From Erythrophleum ivorense (Eukaryota > Streptophyta > Magnoliopsida > Fabales > Fabaceae), in NCBI GenBank assembly GCA_026724425.1, contig JAIUCV010000011.1:12173501-12237500 (forward strand): a DNA stretch of 64,000 bases, in the 5' to 3' direction. The position numbers and the translations under genes are program-made. This document shows positions 23,986 through 36,470 of this stretch, in pieces; position 1 is the stretch's first letter; each line of letters begins with the position of its first letter. Below the pieces are notes generated by a model, which had not been told where the DNA came from, searched no databases, and saw only the letters and a list, made by a program, of their open reading frames with translations.

Positions 23986-26900
23986 TTGATCAAATGAAAT
24001 TAGCAATATAATATAATATAACTAAAAGTACAATTTAAATTAATTTCACAAATTATGCATATATATATACATGTATATCTCATTTTCTAGATTCCCATCT
24101 TATGTGTAATTCTCTTTTATTACTATCACTACAATCAATTTATCATTACTTGTAAATTTAACAATGTTATGGTTGGATAAAATTAAAACTTCACATGAAG
24201 AGGAAGTAACTATATATCTTATATAAACAATTGATTTAAAAAAAATTAATATATGAATAGGTTTTTTATGCAAAATCTAGTAATTTGGATTTTTCTTTCC
24301 ATTAGATCTAGGTATTGGTTTGCCTTGTCCTTAAAATAGTCACAAAGTAACTAGGAAAATGTAATATATATATATATATATATATATGGGGTTACTAGGT
24401 GCCTATTATTGTTTTTTTGTTTTTGTTTTTAAATTAGCATGAGAGTACAAAGTGGAAAAACAAGACATGATGAGGATATTATAAAAGCAACAAAATTTGA
24501 AGTATTTATGTATACTTTAAAACATTGTATTTAATATAAACGTAGCGCAATTTTCAAAGTATCCATAATTCATATGATGGGAGAGAAAATATAAAAATGA
24601 GTTTTTTTTTCCTATTATGTCTTGTTTCTTTTAGAAGAGATTAAAAGATTAATTCTTTGAAATCATGCAAGATTTATTTAGAAGATGTCGTACATAATCA
24701 ATGATAAAATATGCTATATATTGCTTAGAGTCTATATATTTTTGTAATAAATAAAAGAATTGATCACATTTTTCTCATATATTTTCTCTTAAATGCTATA
24801 CATTAAGTCTAATAAATAGAAGAATTGATTGTAATTTTTTTTATAATTTTGAAAAGATACTATAATTGCAAAAAAAAAAGATGGATAAGTACCACTCATT
24901 TATTTATTTTATATATTTTTCATAAATTGATTAATAGTATCAATCTCTTATTGTCTAACTTGTAAGGAACTCTTTTTTTTTTTTTTACTTTTGGACAACC
25001 ATGAATAGTAAACAATTCTAGATATCCATGTGTCAAAATCAGATGGATCAGTATAATATTTTAATTTTCTTATTTTCTTAATAGAAAATAGTAGTAGTTA
25101 TTAGGCACTATTAATAAACTTATAGAAAATATCTTAGTATTTTTTTTTAATTATAGTATCTTTTCAAATTCATAAAAAATATCTTAATATTACCTTTTTA
25201 AATAATCCTATCTTAATTAATTAGCAAATTTCAATATATATATATATATATGTATATGTATATGCACAAAATCCTATAAAAAACCAATAATCATAAATAA
25301 ATTTCAATATATATATGTATGTATATGAACCCCATAACATATATATATATATATATATATATTAAAAAGTTAGAATGATCTCCAAATAGCATTGAGGATA
25401 GGCATATATATGTGTATGTTCTTGCTTTAATAACCTATTAACTAGCTAGTTTTATGAGTCATACACGGATGCCTCATCATATGATAACAAGAGGCATAGT
25501 CAATTCCAAGAAAAATCAGCCTATATGTAAGTAGACAAGAAAAAGATATGGCTTTGTACACAAATCAGACTACTCCTATCAATAGCTTGAAAGCCTATTT
25601 CTTAAAACTAAAAAAAAATTAAAGAATAGGAAAAGCATACTCCACTACTAAGGTTTTTATAAGAATTACTATTTTAAACATTAGTTAATTTATGTAACCA
25701 AATAGATCGGATTATATTAAACAATATACACACATAAACAAGAATTTCAAATTTTCTATTTCATTTTTATCAATACTTGTAAAAATCATATAATCTAACA
25801 CAATGATCAGGACCAAATATTGATGCTTTGTAAATAATCCTATCTTAATTAATTAGCAAATTTCAATATATATGTGTGTGTATATATATATATATATATG
25901 AATATTATATTGGAAAGATCAGAATGGGTCATTTGTGCTGTGCATGGCTCCCTACTATTCCTCTTATTCAATGCTTGAGCCTAACTCTAAAAGTGAAAAG
26001 GGAGCCAAAACCAAGAAAATAGCAAAGGAGAAGCAGAGCAAGAAGAAGATGTTCTGCATACTTTTGGATGCTTCTCTCTTCAAATTCAAGTGTGCATTAT
26101 ATCATTGGCTCCACTTCGCAGCTTAGGGACTTCAGATTCAAATCTTAAATCACTGTGCTTCAGCCTTTAGGTATGGCTTTTGATTTTAGAACTATAGATT
26201 CATCAAATCAAAGCTCTCTTTATTGGTTGTCATTATTACCTCTTGGCATTTCTTTTCTTTTGTTGTTTGCGAAAGCAAATTGTAGATTTAAGGCCGGCTA
26301 CTTTATTTAGAGCTCGTTTTATATGATGTGCAGTAATGAAACTGCAACATTGTTTTGTTGTAGCCCATTAGCGTGATGTCTATACTCTTTACAATTGCGG
26401 GCTAATGCAGATGCAACCCAAGCAGCATTTGCAATATTATGGTTCTATTTTGCAATGTGGCCCACAATTTAGAACACTAATTAAAACATTCACATGCATC
26501 ATATCAAAGCCCAATTTCTCCCTTAGTGCCTTCGTTACAAATGATTATTTTTTATGATTTTGCCTCCATAATCACTTCCATAATGTTTACAACTTTGGCC
26601 TTCTTTGTGCTCCACATCAATTGATCTTCTTCATCCACATGCAACCCTGAGACACTTTTCTTACCACCATTGCCATCACCTCCAGAGAGCTCCATCTCTT
26701 AAAATATTGCACCATTAACATCAAGTGTGATAATTATAATATTTGAAAATATACTCAGGCAATTCATTAGGTCTATTGTTTTATAAATTGACTAATCTAG
26801 TATCTATATGATATTTATCAATATCAATTATCAATTAATGTAAAGTAATAAAGTAATTCCACCAAGAATTTAATGCCATAATGATAGACTTCCATTTTAG

Positions 26901-27060
26901 ATAACATGTTCAAAATGAAATCTCTACATGGCATTGTTAGCATAATTTTGATTAGATGAAACTTTTAAAATTTAAATCATAAAATATCAACTCGATTGTT
27001 TCTCTATGTAAGCCTTGCTAAGCACCATTTTTCTAAGAAAAAAATCATCATTAATTTAAA
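23986..27060. other. AT-rich intergenic sequence with (AT)n tracts and repeat scraps
   Basis: No gene is supported. (AT)n microsatellites occur near 24366-24388, 25235-25252, 25338-25362 and 25878-25900. Two near-copies of a ~45-base block (aataatcctatcttaatta onward) are at about 25200 and 25835. A hAT-like terminus (cccacaatttagaac) is near 26471. A minus-strand stretch at 26500-26700 (RSTKK-type acidic/basic wording) looks like another decayed LINE ORF1 scrap, with low confidence. Confidence 0.5.
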
Positions 27061-27073
27061 ATTTAATTGCATT

Positions 27074-27101
27074 ATTGTTGTTGTTGTTATTGTTGTTGTT
27101 C

Positions 27102-27157
<56 letters not shown>

Positions 27158-27158
27158 T
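27074..27158. repeat. Compound (TTG)n(TTA)n microsatellite
   Basis: About 28 bases of TTG repeats run into about 56 bases of TTA repeats. The tyrosine-rich open frame over it is an artefact of the repeat. Confidence 0.95.
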
Positions 27159-27644
27159 GGTATTGATTCATTTGGTCAATTGTATTAATTTAAAATTGAT
27201 TCATCATTCTATTAATTTAAAATTTAAGTACATTAATTTGTATATCATGACTAATGAGTAATTATTGAAAACATAAATTGAAATTTGTATATTCATTAAA
27301 ATTTAAGAGCATTAATTTTTTGTTGTATTTGTGTCTCTTATTATTGGGGAGGACTACTAATTTTGTTGTATATAGAAAGCATTATTGTTTTTCATTCTTC
27401 GCTATTTGCTATGAAGGCTTGTGACTTCCTCCTATTTTGATAATATATTTTTTATACTGAAATATTTTTGTATTGTCCTTCATTCAAGAAAATGTACCAT
27501 TCTATTAATTTAGTTTGATGATGATAGATAAATTCAAGATAAGTGTGGGTGGATCAACATGGAAGGCAATTCGTCATCCAAATAAAAGAAATCTCATACA
27601 TCTAATGTTTCGTTAGGTTTCTATTTCCTTTTTTGCTTTGTATT

Positions 27645-30449
27645 TGTAACACTCTGAAATTAATTAAAAATAATTGTGATTAATTAGGAATTAATATGTG
27701 TTTAATTAGAAAAATTAATTAATAGAGAGGTGAACATTAATTTGGGTTTTATGATTAATTTAATTATATTTTGAGTTAAGTGTAGAAGCCTAATCTTAGT
27801 CTTAGGGAGGTCCAATTCCATTTCTTAAAAGCTCAACCTTGATTTTGTGCAGATCCAATTTAAATAGACTCTTATAACTTGGCCCAACAAGTATATGTCT
27901 AACCCCACTTGAATTTTAAGCTTTTAGGTAAACCCAAACCCATTTAAAACCCTTACTTAGTCAGCCCCCATTCCCCATTCTGTAGCCATATTAAGAATTG
28001 GAAGCCAAACACTTGTATTGCAGAAACAAAAGTCCATTTTTGCACTTTGAAGGAGGAGTCTAAGGTTCTTTACATATTTTTATCTTTTCCCACTCTTAGA
28101 GTAAGATTCAGTTAAGCTAATTGATATATAACTTTAATCTCTTTTTTTCTTCTTCAATTTGACCGATTAGTTTTTTATTTGGAACATTTTCATTTTTCAC
28201 TTAAAACTGAAACTTGTTATTTGGTGCTCTCATGGTAGAATTTTGAAGGTTGAGGCTAAGAGTGTTGTGAGGTAAGTGTTTCCTTCCTATTTTGAAGCAT
28301 TTTTTTGCTGATTTGAGACCTTTAAGATTTATCATATGGGCATAGATTTTATGCGAATTTACCCAGCAAATTGAGAGGTATCTTGAGGTTTTTTGGTGTG
28401 AGGAATACCAAATTCGAATTTGGAGCTTGTAATAGCTAGGTAAGTGTCCTTTAGGTAGTCATTGATAGTTTAATTCTATAAGTATCTAATTTGTTACTAT
28501 AAATAATGATTAAGAGTAGTAATTGTCTAATTTTATAATCATAAGGTGATTTTGGCATTGTTGTTAGCCTTCAAGGATTATCCACAATGTGAGGTAACCG
28601 GAGTTAATTCTAATTCCTTGCATATGTTCAATTTAATCTTATATCTACTATACATGTATGATTTTAAATGCTAAATAAATGGTTGACTATTTGATGTGTT
28701 GTGTTTAAACTTTGTGAGTCCATAGTAGAATTATGATGTAGCTACCGCCTATGCATCGTACTTCGATTGGGTATCGAGTTGTGATTGGACCCCTAAATGC
28801 AATGAGCCCAAGTTGTGTTCAATAGGGAAGTGCGACTGTGGACGAGCCTTTCCCAATGTTATTGGCTTTTAACATGTTGCATGTGATTATTGGTATGGGA
28901 TGATAGTCATTGGTAGTTGAACTATTTCATTTCCTGATATGATTAATGTTTCTGATGCTTACCTAATTTAATACATAGATATTGATTAATTTGGTACATA
29001 TAAATAGAAATTTATCTTTGGTTATTGAGATTTGCATCTCACTCTATTTTATGGGCTAACTATTTTAGGTGAAGGCTCTTCGGGTAAGGATAAAGGAAAG
29101 CAAGTGGATAAACATTCATGAGTCAGGACCCTGTGTGGAGAATACTACACTTGAGTTAATCTAATTTAGGGTATATGCTAATTTTGTTGTTTTTTGTATA
29201 GTACCATCATGTAAGCATATTCCCAAGTGTAGGTATTTTGGTGTTTTGGTAAACAATGATATAACTAATAGGAAGCTAGACCTTATAAAAGTTTGGAATA
29301 TGATGTATGCATTCATTTATATCTAATATAGAACCTTACTGATCCTGAAATATGACTTATTATTTGGGATTGTAATCATGTGTTGCCTTAAATGCTAATT
29401 TAAACTAGTAATGTATGAAACTTGATGTCGAAGTAGGAATTTATATTTGAATGATAATGGTAATGGCTTTTGCATCCCTTGATGTCGAAGTCCATGATTT
29501 GCTGATATATGGTGGATAAATGGGTAGAAGAAATCAATATCTAAGTTTTGAATTGATGGTGATAGATATACTGAGCAAATTAGGTAGTTGAATACTTTCA
29601 AAACCTTATAAATTAAGGTAGAATGGCTTTAGGATGCCATTAAAGGAAGTGTTAGAGTGTTTAGGATGAAATTGGGAGAGTTTAAGTGTAGGAGAAAGTT
29701 GAGCCACAGCCAAAACATCTTAAATTGCGGCCAACAGTCAGTCAGAGGCGAGGAGCGCCACAATGCAAAATGAAAATTTTACCAAGGGAGGGTAGCAGAA
29801 TCCAATTTCACCACGATGTAGGTACTTTTGCTGTGGCACAATTCGAATAAATTAAATGGAGAGTTTATAAGGCTCTTCCGCTATGGTACCACATAGGCTT
29901 ACCTTGGCAAGAATCACGAAAGTGTGAATAGTAGATTCTTAAGAGCACTTTCGTTGCAGCGCGGAAAACCTAAGTCATGGCACAAGATACAAAATTTTAG
30001 TTTTGAGTTCAATTAGCCACTTATATCATGGCACAGGTACACCAAGTTGTGGCAAGAGTCTCCAAACTTGATTTTTAGGTTCCAGTAACCAATTTAGTTA
30101 TAGCAAAAAAGGTTTAAGTCACAACGAAAGTCTCTAAACTCTTATTTTTGACTTAGAAACATTGAGATTTACTATGATAATATTATGTAATAACTTGGGA
30201 ATATTTGTAAGAGATTTTTGTGAGTTTGGAATCAATAGTAATATAAATCAATTGTTTTAATTGATAATTAGAATCGCTTATAGAATCAAATGGTTTTGGT
30301 TATTTAGCTAATAGCTCTAATAATATCAAGGGTTAAATTTTTTTACTTTTTCCTAATTTAACTAATTGTAATGACTTTAAGCTTTACTTTATGATCATTA
30401 ACTATTCAATTAAGTCTAATTACTGTAATTAGAAATTATAGTTGTTACA
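27645..30449 (+). mobile_element. Candidate long solo LTR (TGTAACAC...GTTACA)
   Basis: The left end tgtaacactctgaaattaat resembles the start of long plant Ty3/gypsy LTRs, and a plausible right end, gttgttaca, occurs at 30441-30449. The interior has no coding frame but contains several donor-like ggtaagtg sites (28271, 28440) and a cacaatgtgaggtaacc block, features I associate with such LTRs. The flanking bases (gtatt and atatc) do not form a target duplication, so the boundaries and even the identity are uncertain. Confidence 0.3.
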
Positions 30450-31827
30450 ATATCTTTATTCATTCAATTAAATGAGTTATATACCAAGTCTACCGAATTG
30501 GGAACCTATATATGGATGCTCTTACTTTATCTCAAGCCATATTAATATACTTTGATTAAAATTCTTGAGTCATTTTTTTTTAAATCTCTTCGATGTTTAT
30601 TAATTTTCCTCTAATATCATTTTTTAGGAGTCTACATCTTTTATGTGGCATAAGGTATAACTTTATAGTATATCATTTCTAAGAATAGCTTTTTCATGTC
30701 GTATCTTTTCTAAAACTAGGACATTTTATCATGAGTTTTGCCCTTGTGCTTCCTTTGTAACAACCAAGAATAAATAATTTTATCTCTGCTTTTTGTATTT
30801 TTTTCCCTAAAAATCCTATGTCTTCAATTTTTACTTAAGAAATTTTGAAACTCTATAGCTTCTAATTTAAAGTTGCTTTCCAATGAATTTCATTTTTCAT
30901 GGTACGTACATGTGATTAGAGCTCCAACGCCAATCTTCCCATTGAATATCCTGACATTTTGATCAAGTAAGAAGTTTGTATACCCTTAAATTATAATAAA
31001 ACTTATTTATGAACTTTCATTTAATAACTTAAACATTAAGTTGAAGAATTTTTAAATAATGCTTGAGTTTCCATAACTAAATAGCAAGATTTGCATCCTT
31101 AATGGACCTTTCAATAGTCTAGGATGTCAGAGTAATTCTTGACACTAGTTATGGTATGAAGGCAATTTGGTTAGATCCACCAGAACTGATCAATGTTTTC
31201 ATTTGCACACAAGAAATCATCTTTTTTTGTTCACTATTTGATTGTATAAATTCTATGAGAAGGATTATTATATTCCTACTGAATCATCTTATTATAAAAA
31301 CTTGTGGTGTTTTGTTCAACCATGTTGTCCTTAAAATACAATTTGATATGCAAGCTTATGGATATCTCAGTCAATGAGTTACAATAAACAAATAATTTAT
31401 GAAAAAGAAAAAAATAATTAAAAAATCTTTCTTTTTTAAAAAAATTAATTATATGGGTTTGTGTTGTATTAGTAGCTTATCTATCGAGGGATAAGAGAGA
31501 AGTATACGAATGAAAAATTGATTTGGTTTGATAGAAAGATAACATTCAACAAAAACTATAGGCATTTCAAGTTGAAAGATTGGGAAAAAAAAAACAAAAT
31601 CTCATTTGCGTTGGTAATATTAGCAGTGCACAAAAATCTAGCTTACCCACGAAAAAAGACAAGAGAAAAAAAGGGGGGGGGGGAGGGCTACAAGAATCAA
31701 GTAGAGAAGCTGGGGCTAGGCCGTTGTCCAAGTTGAGGTATTTTTCATGTTAGCCTAGTCTAACCCAGGGGTATAATTTTTTAAAAAATATATAAAATGA
31801 TGTTATATTCCCAAGTCCCCAGTTCAT
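30450..31827. other. Intergenic sequence, no supported gene
   Basis: AT-rich. Short open frames at 31156-31377 and 31518-31736 match nothing I recognise. A run of eleven G follows an A tract near 31672-31683. Confidence 0.5.
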
Positions 31828-32728
31828 TTAAGGCTGTGTTTGGATGAAAGTTTTTGGAAAGGAGGGGATGTGATAGAGATAATATATTTGGTTGAAAAAA
31901 TTAGAGGGGAAGGGAGGAGAAGGGAGGCAAATTTTTTGACTCCCCTTCCTTCCAAATTAAGGTATTTTTTGAGGGGAGGAGAATTTTTTCAATTATTCAA
32001 TTATCTTATTATCCCTGAATATTTCTAATATTCCAAGTTTATCCTTTTTACAAACCCTCATCTAACTTTTTCTCATTCCTCAGCTGCCTCTCCCGACACT
32101 TTGCCTCTCTCATCACTGTCCAACTCACTGTCAGCCTTTCTCGTTGTTGTCACCACCTGTGTAGCTTTAGCTCGTCACATCCAGCTCACTATCGGGTCAC
32201 CTCAAGCTCGCCTTCAGTGCTTCAGGCTCCAGTAGCTCCACTTGCAGATCGTCACCTCCAACTTGAGTTTGGTGCTCTAGTCTCCATCTCACGTTCGGTG
32301 TTTAACCTCTAGCTCACTCCCGGCCTCTATACTCCAGCTCACGTGTAGCAAATTGCTGCTCAGTTTAGTTTTTCAGTTTTCCTAGCCCCTGTTATTTTCT
32401 CTCTCTTTTTTTTTTCAATTTTTTCTAATAAATCAGAGTAAAAAATAGATATTCTACTGCTTATTGATATGTTTTTTATCATTATTTTTTATTTTTCCAG
32501 TTCTTGTTCCTTCATTTTTAAAATTTTTTTTATAGATCAGAGTAATGGAAATAGAGATTTTGCTACTTATAATGATAATGATATTGGCGATAGATCAGAG
32601 TTGATCATTTTTCCTAGTTTTCCAGTTTTTGTTCCTTCATTTGTTTTAAATTTTTTGTACAATGATACTAGTAATAGATTGGAGTTTTAATTTTTGTTGG
32701 GTGTGTTTGTAAGGCAATAATATGCTAA

Positions 32729-32813
32729 GTTCTTTTTTGCAAGTCAATAGAAATAGATATGCTGTTGGGGTTGTAGTAATTTTATAAATAAGGTTCTTTT
32801 TTGCAAGTCAATA
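32729..32813. repeat. Perfect 21-base direct repeat
   Basis: The same 21-base word (core ttcttttttgcaagtcaata) occurs at 32729-32749 and 32793-32813, 64 bases apart. Just upstream, a decayed block containing ccagttYttgttccttcatt is also repeated (near 32495 and 32618). Both look like local slippage or segmental duplication within the Harbinger remnant. Confidence 0.8.
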
Positions 32814-33257
32814 ATCCACACACTAGCAGACATGTTTGATCTTCCTTTTTTGTGAACTTCTAAGGTAGGTGAGTAATAAGCAATAAGACTCTGGCAAACC
32901 TCTCCCATAAGGCAACACAACAGGACAACACAGTCTAAATTATATAGATCAATTGAGTTGTAATGGTTTTCTAAATACTCATTATACATATCACTTTAGA
33001 TTTTTATAATTTGAACACGCTTTGTCCATATTTTCATTTTTTTTATATGTGAGTGAAGTGATCATTTATTAATTATATGTATCTTGACTTTGTGTTGTTA
33101 GATGGTATTATCATTCCAAAACAATTTATTCCTACGCCAATAGTGGGATTTGCGTCGAAGAGCTGTAGCTCTACTCACATTTGTTTTTGTCTACTATGTA
33201 ATTTGAAGTTCCAATAAAAGAAAAATAAGTTACAATATAAATTCAAAGAAAGAAAGG

Positions 33258-33722
33258 GTGCAACAAAAAAAAATAATGAATCAAATAACTAGTTGTGATA
33301 CTAGTCAAAATATTATCAGGATGAATTCTAAAACTTTCCTGACATTATGTGCTATGTTAAAAAGAGAGAATGAATTACAACCTATAAGGTGGGCAACGGT
33401 GGAAAAAGAAGTTGCAAAAACTCTTTATATATTAATACATAAAACAAAAAATTGTAAAGTAAAATTTTGATTTTACTGTTTTGGTATGACAATTAGTCGT
33501 TATCTATATAATGTGTTGAAAACTATCCTTAAAATATAGGAGATAGATTTTTTTTACAAGCTGATGGCACAACAGTCCCTCCTAAATTTTATGGGAATAG
33601 TAGGTTCTAGATAAAACACATATACGCATAAAAATAGCTGCTAAGGATGCTTCCTGATATCATGATAGGAAGAAATACCTAAAGCAAAATATTTTAGTAG
33701 CATGTACGTTTGATTTAAGGTT
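33258..33722 (+). pseudogene. PIF/Harbinger transposase (HARBI1-like nuclease) fragment
   Basis: The 5' block (33258-33470, 70 codons) contains the N-terminal pattern of plant HARBI1-like proteins: IIRMNSKTFLTLCAMLK, then RWATVEKEVAKTLYIL. After a stop, a second block follows the family to about 33722 (TISRYLYNVLKTIL, then a degenerate IKIAAKDASYHDRK, then LVACTFDLRF). The segment that normally carries the first catalytic Asp (IDGTH) is damaged, and the C-terminal half is absent. It sits just upstream of the protease-NLR locus. Confidence 0.75.
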
Positions 33723-33741
33723 CGCTCCCGAACCCTAAATA

Positions 33742-33896
33742 TAAAGCGTTAACCAAACTGTAACTTATAAAGCGTTAACCAAACTGCCCAAACTGTAACT
33801 TATAAAGCGTTAACCAAACAAACAAAGCGTTAACCAAACAAACAAAGCGTTACCGAGCCCTTAATATCGAGCGTCTGCCCTTAATATCGAGCGTCT
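33742..33896 (+). repeat. Short tandem repeats upstream of a putative first exon
   Basis: The word aaagcgttaacc occurs four times and a shortened aaagcgttacc once, between 33742 and 33855, partly with longer shared flanks (actgtaacttat). Immediately after, a 20-base unit gcccttaatatcgagcgtct occurs twice in exact tandem (33857-33876, 33877-33896). An aaccctaaa telo-box-like word is at 33731-33739. The block ends where a GC-richer transcribed-looking stretch starts, so it may be a promoter region. Confidence 0.8.
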
Positions 33897-33899
33897 GAC

Positions 33900-34230
33900 G
33901 GCTGAAGAACTCTGTTATGTTGCAATCTCCCCGTGCCCTAGCTCCCTATCGCGGTCACGATCTCCGTTGTCGGCCTCTCTTCCGACGCCATTGGAGCTTC
34001 TTCTGGTTCTTTTCTTCGGGTATCAACCCTGAAACTTTGGCACCTGCATTTACTCATCTTTGCCGTCAATTTGTCAGACACCCTGAAACGAAGAAAGGCA
34101 AGAAATTGAAAAGAGCAGAGGAAATTCGAAGGGGAAAGATAAATTTGATTGAGTTTTCAACGAAGAAGTGATTTAAGCAGAGAGTTATCGATCAAAAAGA
34201 GAGTAGCGACATTCAGAGTAATCGCGAAAG
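33900..34230 (+). other. Putative first (5' leader) exon
   Basis: This stretch is clearly richer in GC than its surroundings, begins after tandem repeats, and ends in a good splice donor (gcgaaag/gtaaac at 34230/34231). It holds an 84-codon frame (33917-34171) that I do not recognise. The stretch resembles a plant 5' leader exon more than a conserved coding exon. It could be the first exon of the protease-NLR locus starting at 37221, with a long intron of about 3 kb that contains a hAT fragment. That link is inference; no acceptor can be chosen with confidence. Confidence 0.35.
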
Positions 34231-35732
34231 GTAAACCATCTCAGTTCTCATAATTGTCTGAGGATTATTTCTGTGAAATCTGAAGTTGATTCGGCTTGCT
34301 TTCATTTTAAAGACGATGCCTTTGTTCTGTTTGGTAGTTGGAAATTATTCGAATGTTGGATTGTTGCTTAGATTCTAGTTGAGCTTGAAATTTTCTGATG
34401 TCAAATTTTAAGTTAATGTGAAAATTTATAGTACATGATCCGATTTGCCTTCAAATAAGAAAACAACGGACTATGATGTTATATTAGGAAGATGGACTGT
34501 GGATTAGTATGTGCTTTTATGATTTAAAGTTTTAGTAGCTGCTACAAGTAATCTTTAGGTCAATATTACCATCTTCCCTACTAGTTGGGGCAATTTTCAT
34601 CTTTTAATGATTCTTTTTTATCTTTTATTTTTTGGTTCTTTTTTTAAAATTTTTTTAAAATTCACACCTTGTGATATATTGGAATGAATGAAAATGGGTC
34701 TTGCTGCTACTCCATCTTAACTTTCAAACAATTGCATTCTTTAAGTTTATCATAACATCTTCTTCTAGATCATTGTTTTATTCTTTGTTTCAAAATCATG
34801 ATGTTGGCATTCATGTTGTCTTAACGTCAGTATAGCATAAGCATGAATTTATTCATGATGTAATTAGCGCCTGCAAGGTGTTTGAGACTAAGTCTTAAAG
34901 CCACCGTCTTTATTGTTGCATTTTGATATGCCAATCCTTTGAGCCCAATGGTCATGTTTATTCACCTCCATGTTAGTGATGTATTGGGTTCAATGTTGTG
35001 CCAATTCAATTTATATGTGGGTTGGGTATTTAAAGTTTGAAATAGTCCTTTAATTTGATTTATCTTGGGCTCATAATGGTACGAATATTTTGCTTGAGAA
35101 ATTTACCTAATAGAGGGATATTTTGCTTGATTTGGTTCAAGGTAATCAAAGGCGAATGATGCCTTTAAGGCACTAGACTTCTAAAATGCCTTAGGCGAGA
35201 GGTATTGAAAAGGCGCATGCTTGAGTGAAGTGAGGTGCTAAAATAAGAAAAATGCTAAAAATATGCTGTATAAACAAAAATAAATAAACGTAAATTTTTA
35301 ACAACATTTGACAGATAAATTAACTTATCAAACATAATAGTTATCAAGTCATAAGTCATAGTAATCATCAAATGCACTATTTAAGTCACTAATATCACTA
35401 TTTTATCTCATCCTTCAACCTCTAAGGCTGGGTTTTATAGTTTCCTATTTTATCTTGTGACTGTTTCAAAACTTTTGGGCTGGGCATCTAAGTTGTCCCT
35501 TCCTTTTCAACTTTCAAATTTCACAAAGGTGCCTTAGGCGGTCGCCTTGATTGATGTTAAAAGTGGCAAAGGTGTTGCCAAGCAAGCACTTGGTTGAAGC
35601 GTGAGAGGTGCTAAGCTTCTTCAACGCCTTGCTTTAGTGCCTAAGGCTCTATGCTTGTGACCCTTTACAAAGAGAAAACCCCTTGTTACTGCATGAATCT
35701 TAAAGAATTTTTTAAAAAAATCTTGTACTTGT
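34231..35732. other. Intron-like or intergenic sequence
   Basis: No gene is supported. The segment 35120-35660 repeats words such as gcctta, aggc and gcttg in a way suggestive of an old decayed repeat, but no element ends could be found. Confidence 0.45.
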
Positions 35733-36470
35733 TTGCCTCACTATAGATACTTGGATGCCAAATCAAACTTTTAATTATAGTTGTCTCACAACTCATTTCA
35801 TTGATGAAAATTGGAGATTCCAAAAGCAAATCATAAATCCTTGTATAAGGGTGACGCTATAGAAAAAGAAATTGAGATGTGTTTGTTAGGATGGGTGATT
35901 GAAACAATGTTCACATTAATTGTAGATAATGCAAGCTTCAGTGACACAGCCATGGCCATGGCACATTTGAAGAAATGATTGAAAAATTGGAATGGGTTAG
36001 TATATAATGGGGATTATCTATATGTGAGGTGTTGTGCTCATATTCTAAACTTCGTAGTAAATAATAGGTTAAGGGATTTGCATGACTCTACGTTTGCTAT
36101 TTGCAATGCAATTAGATATGTGAGGTCTTCTCTTGTAAGACTTCAAAGGTTCAAATGTTTTGTTTAAAAGGAAAGAATTGAGTCTAAGAGTCTTGTATAC
36201 TTGGATATTACAGTTAGGTGGAATTCCACCTACTTGATGTTGGAACATGCCATCAAGTTCCAAAAGGTGCTTGACTGAATGGAAGATGAAGATGAGGGGT
36301 ACAATGCACACTTTAGGGAGGATTCCAGTTGGATTGGCACTCTTACATCTTTTGATTGAAGTAATGTGATGTGTTTGTAGATTTTTTTTTAAAGGTCTTT
36401 AATGAAATTATATTGAGGTTCGTTGAATCATTGTATGTGACCTCAAATTCATGCTTAATGTAATATATAT
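35733..36470 (+). pseudogene. hAT transposase fragment (RICESLEEPER-like)
   Basis: The central part of a plant BED/hAT transposase can be read across two frames. It starts at CLTIDTWMPNQTFNYSC (35733), followed by HFIDENWRFQKQI. The clear block is 35979-36167 (KNWNGLVYNGDYLYVRCCAH, then LRDLHDSTFAICNAIRYVRSS). A degenerate RWNSTYLMLE region and VTSNSC complete it by about 36460. N- and C-terminal domains are absent. It is unrelated in detail to the minus-strand hAT at 17-24 kb, and lies in the possible long first intron of the protease-NLR locus. Confidence 0.85.

Larger units (their letters stand above)
31828..33722 (+). mobile_element. PIF/Harbinger transposon remnant
   Basis: The left end is a Harbinger-type terminus, aggctgtgtttggatgaaag, beginning at 31831 directly after TTA (31828-31830), the target triplet of this superfamily. 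A transposase remnant in the same orientation lies at 33258-33722. No matching inverted right terminus was found, so the right side is lost or rearranged. The GC-richer part at 32060-32360 has no recognisable coding content. Confidence 0.55.

Noticed and set aside
17363..26480. A single hAT element from 17363 to 26480 with the giant LTR nested inside
   Set aside because: The two ends share a taaattgtgg core in inverted orientation, but no 8-base target duplication flanks them, so the right terminus remains unassigned.
27067..27261. 64-codon frame rich in Cys and Tyr
   Set aside because: It is the translation of a (TTG)n(TTA)n microsatellite.
33742..33896. CRISPR-like array
   Set aside because: Repeats are only 11-20 bases with irregular or no spacers, in plant nuclear DNA; these are short tandem repeats.
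33917..34171. 84-codon frame as a protein-coding gene
   Set aside because: No recognisable domain; the stretch is better explained as a leader exon ending in a splice donor.
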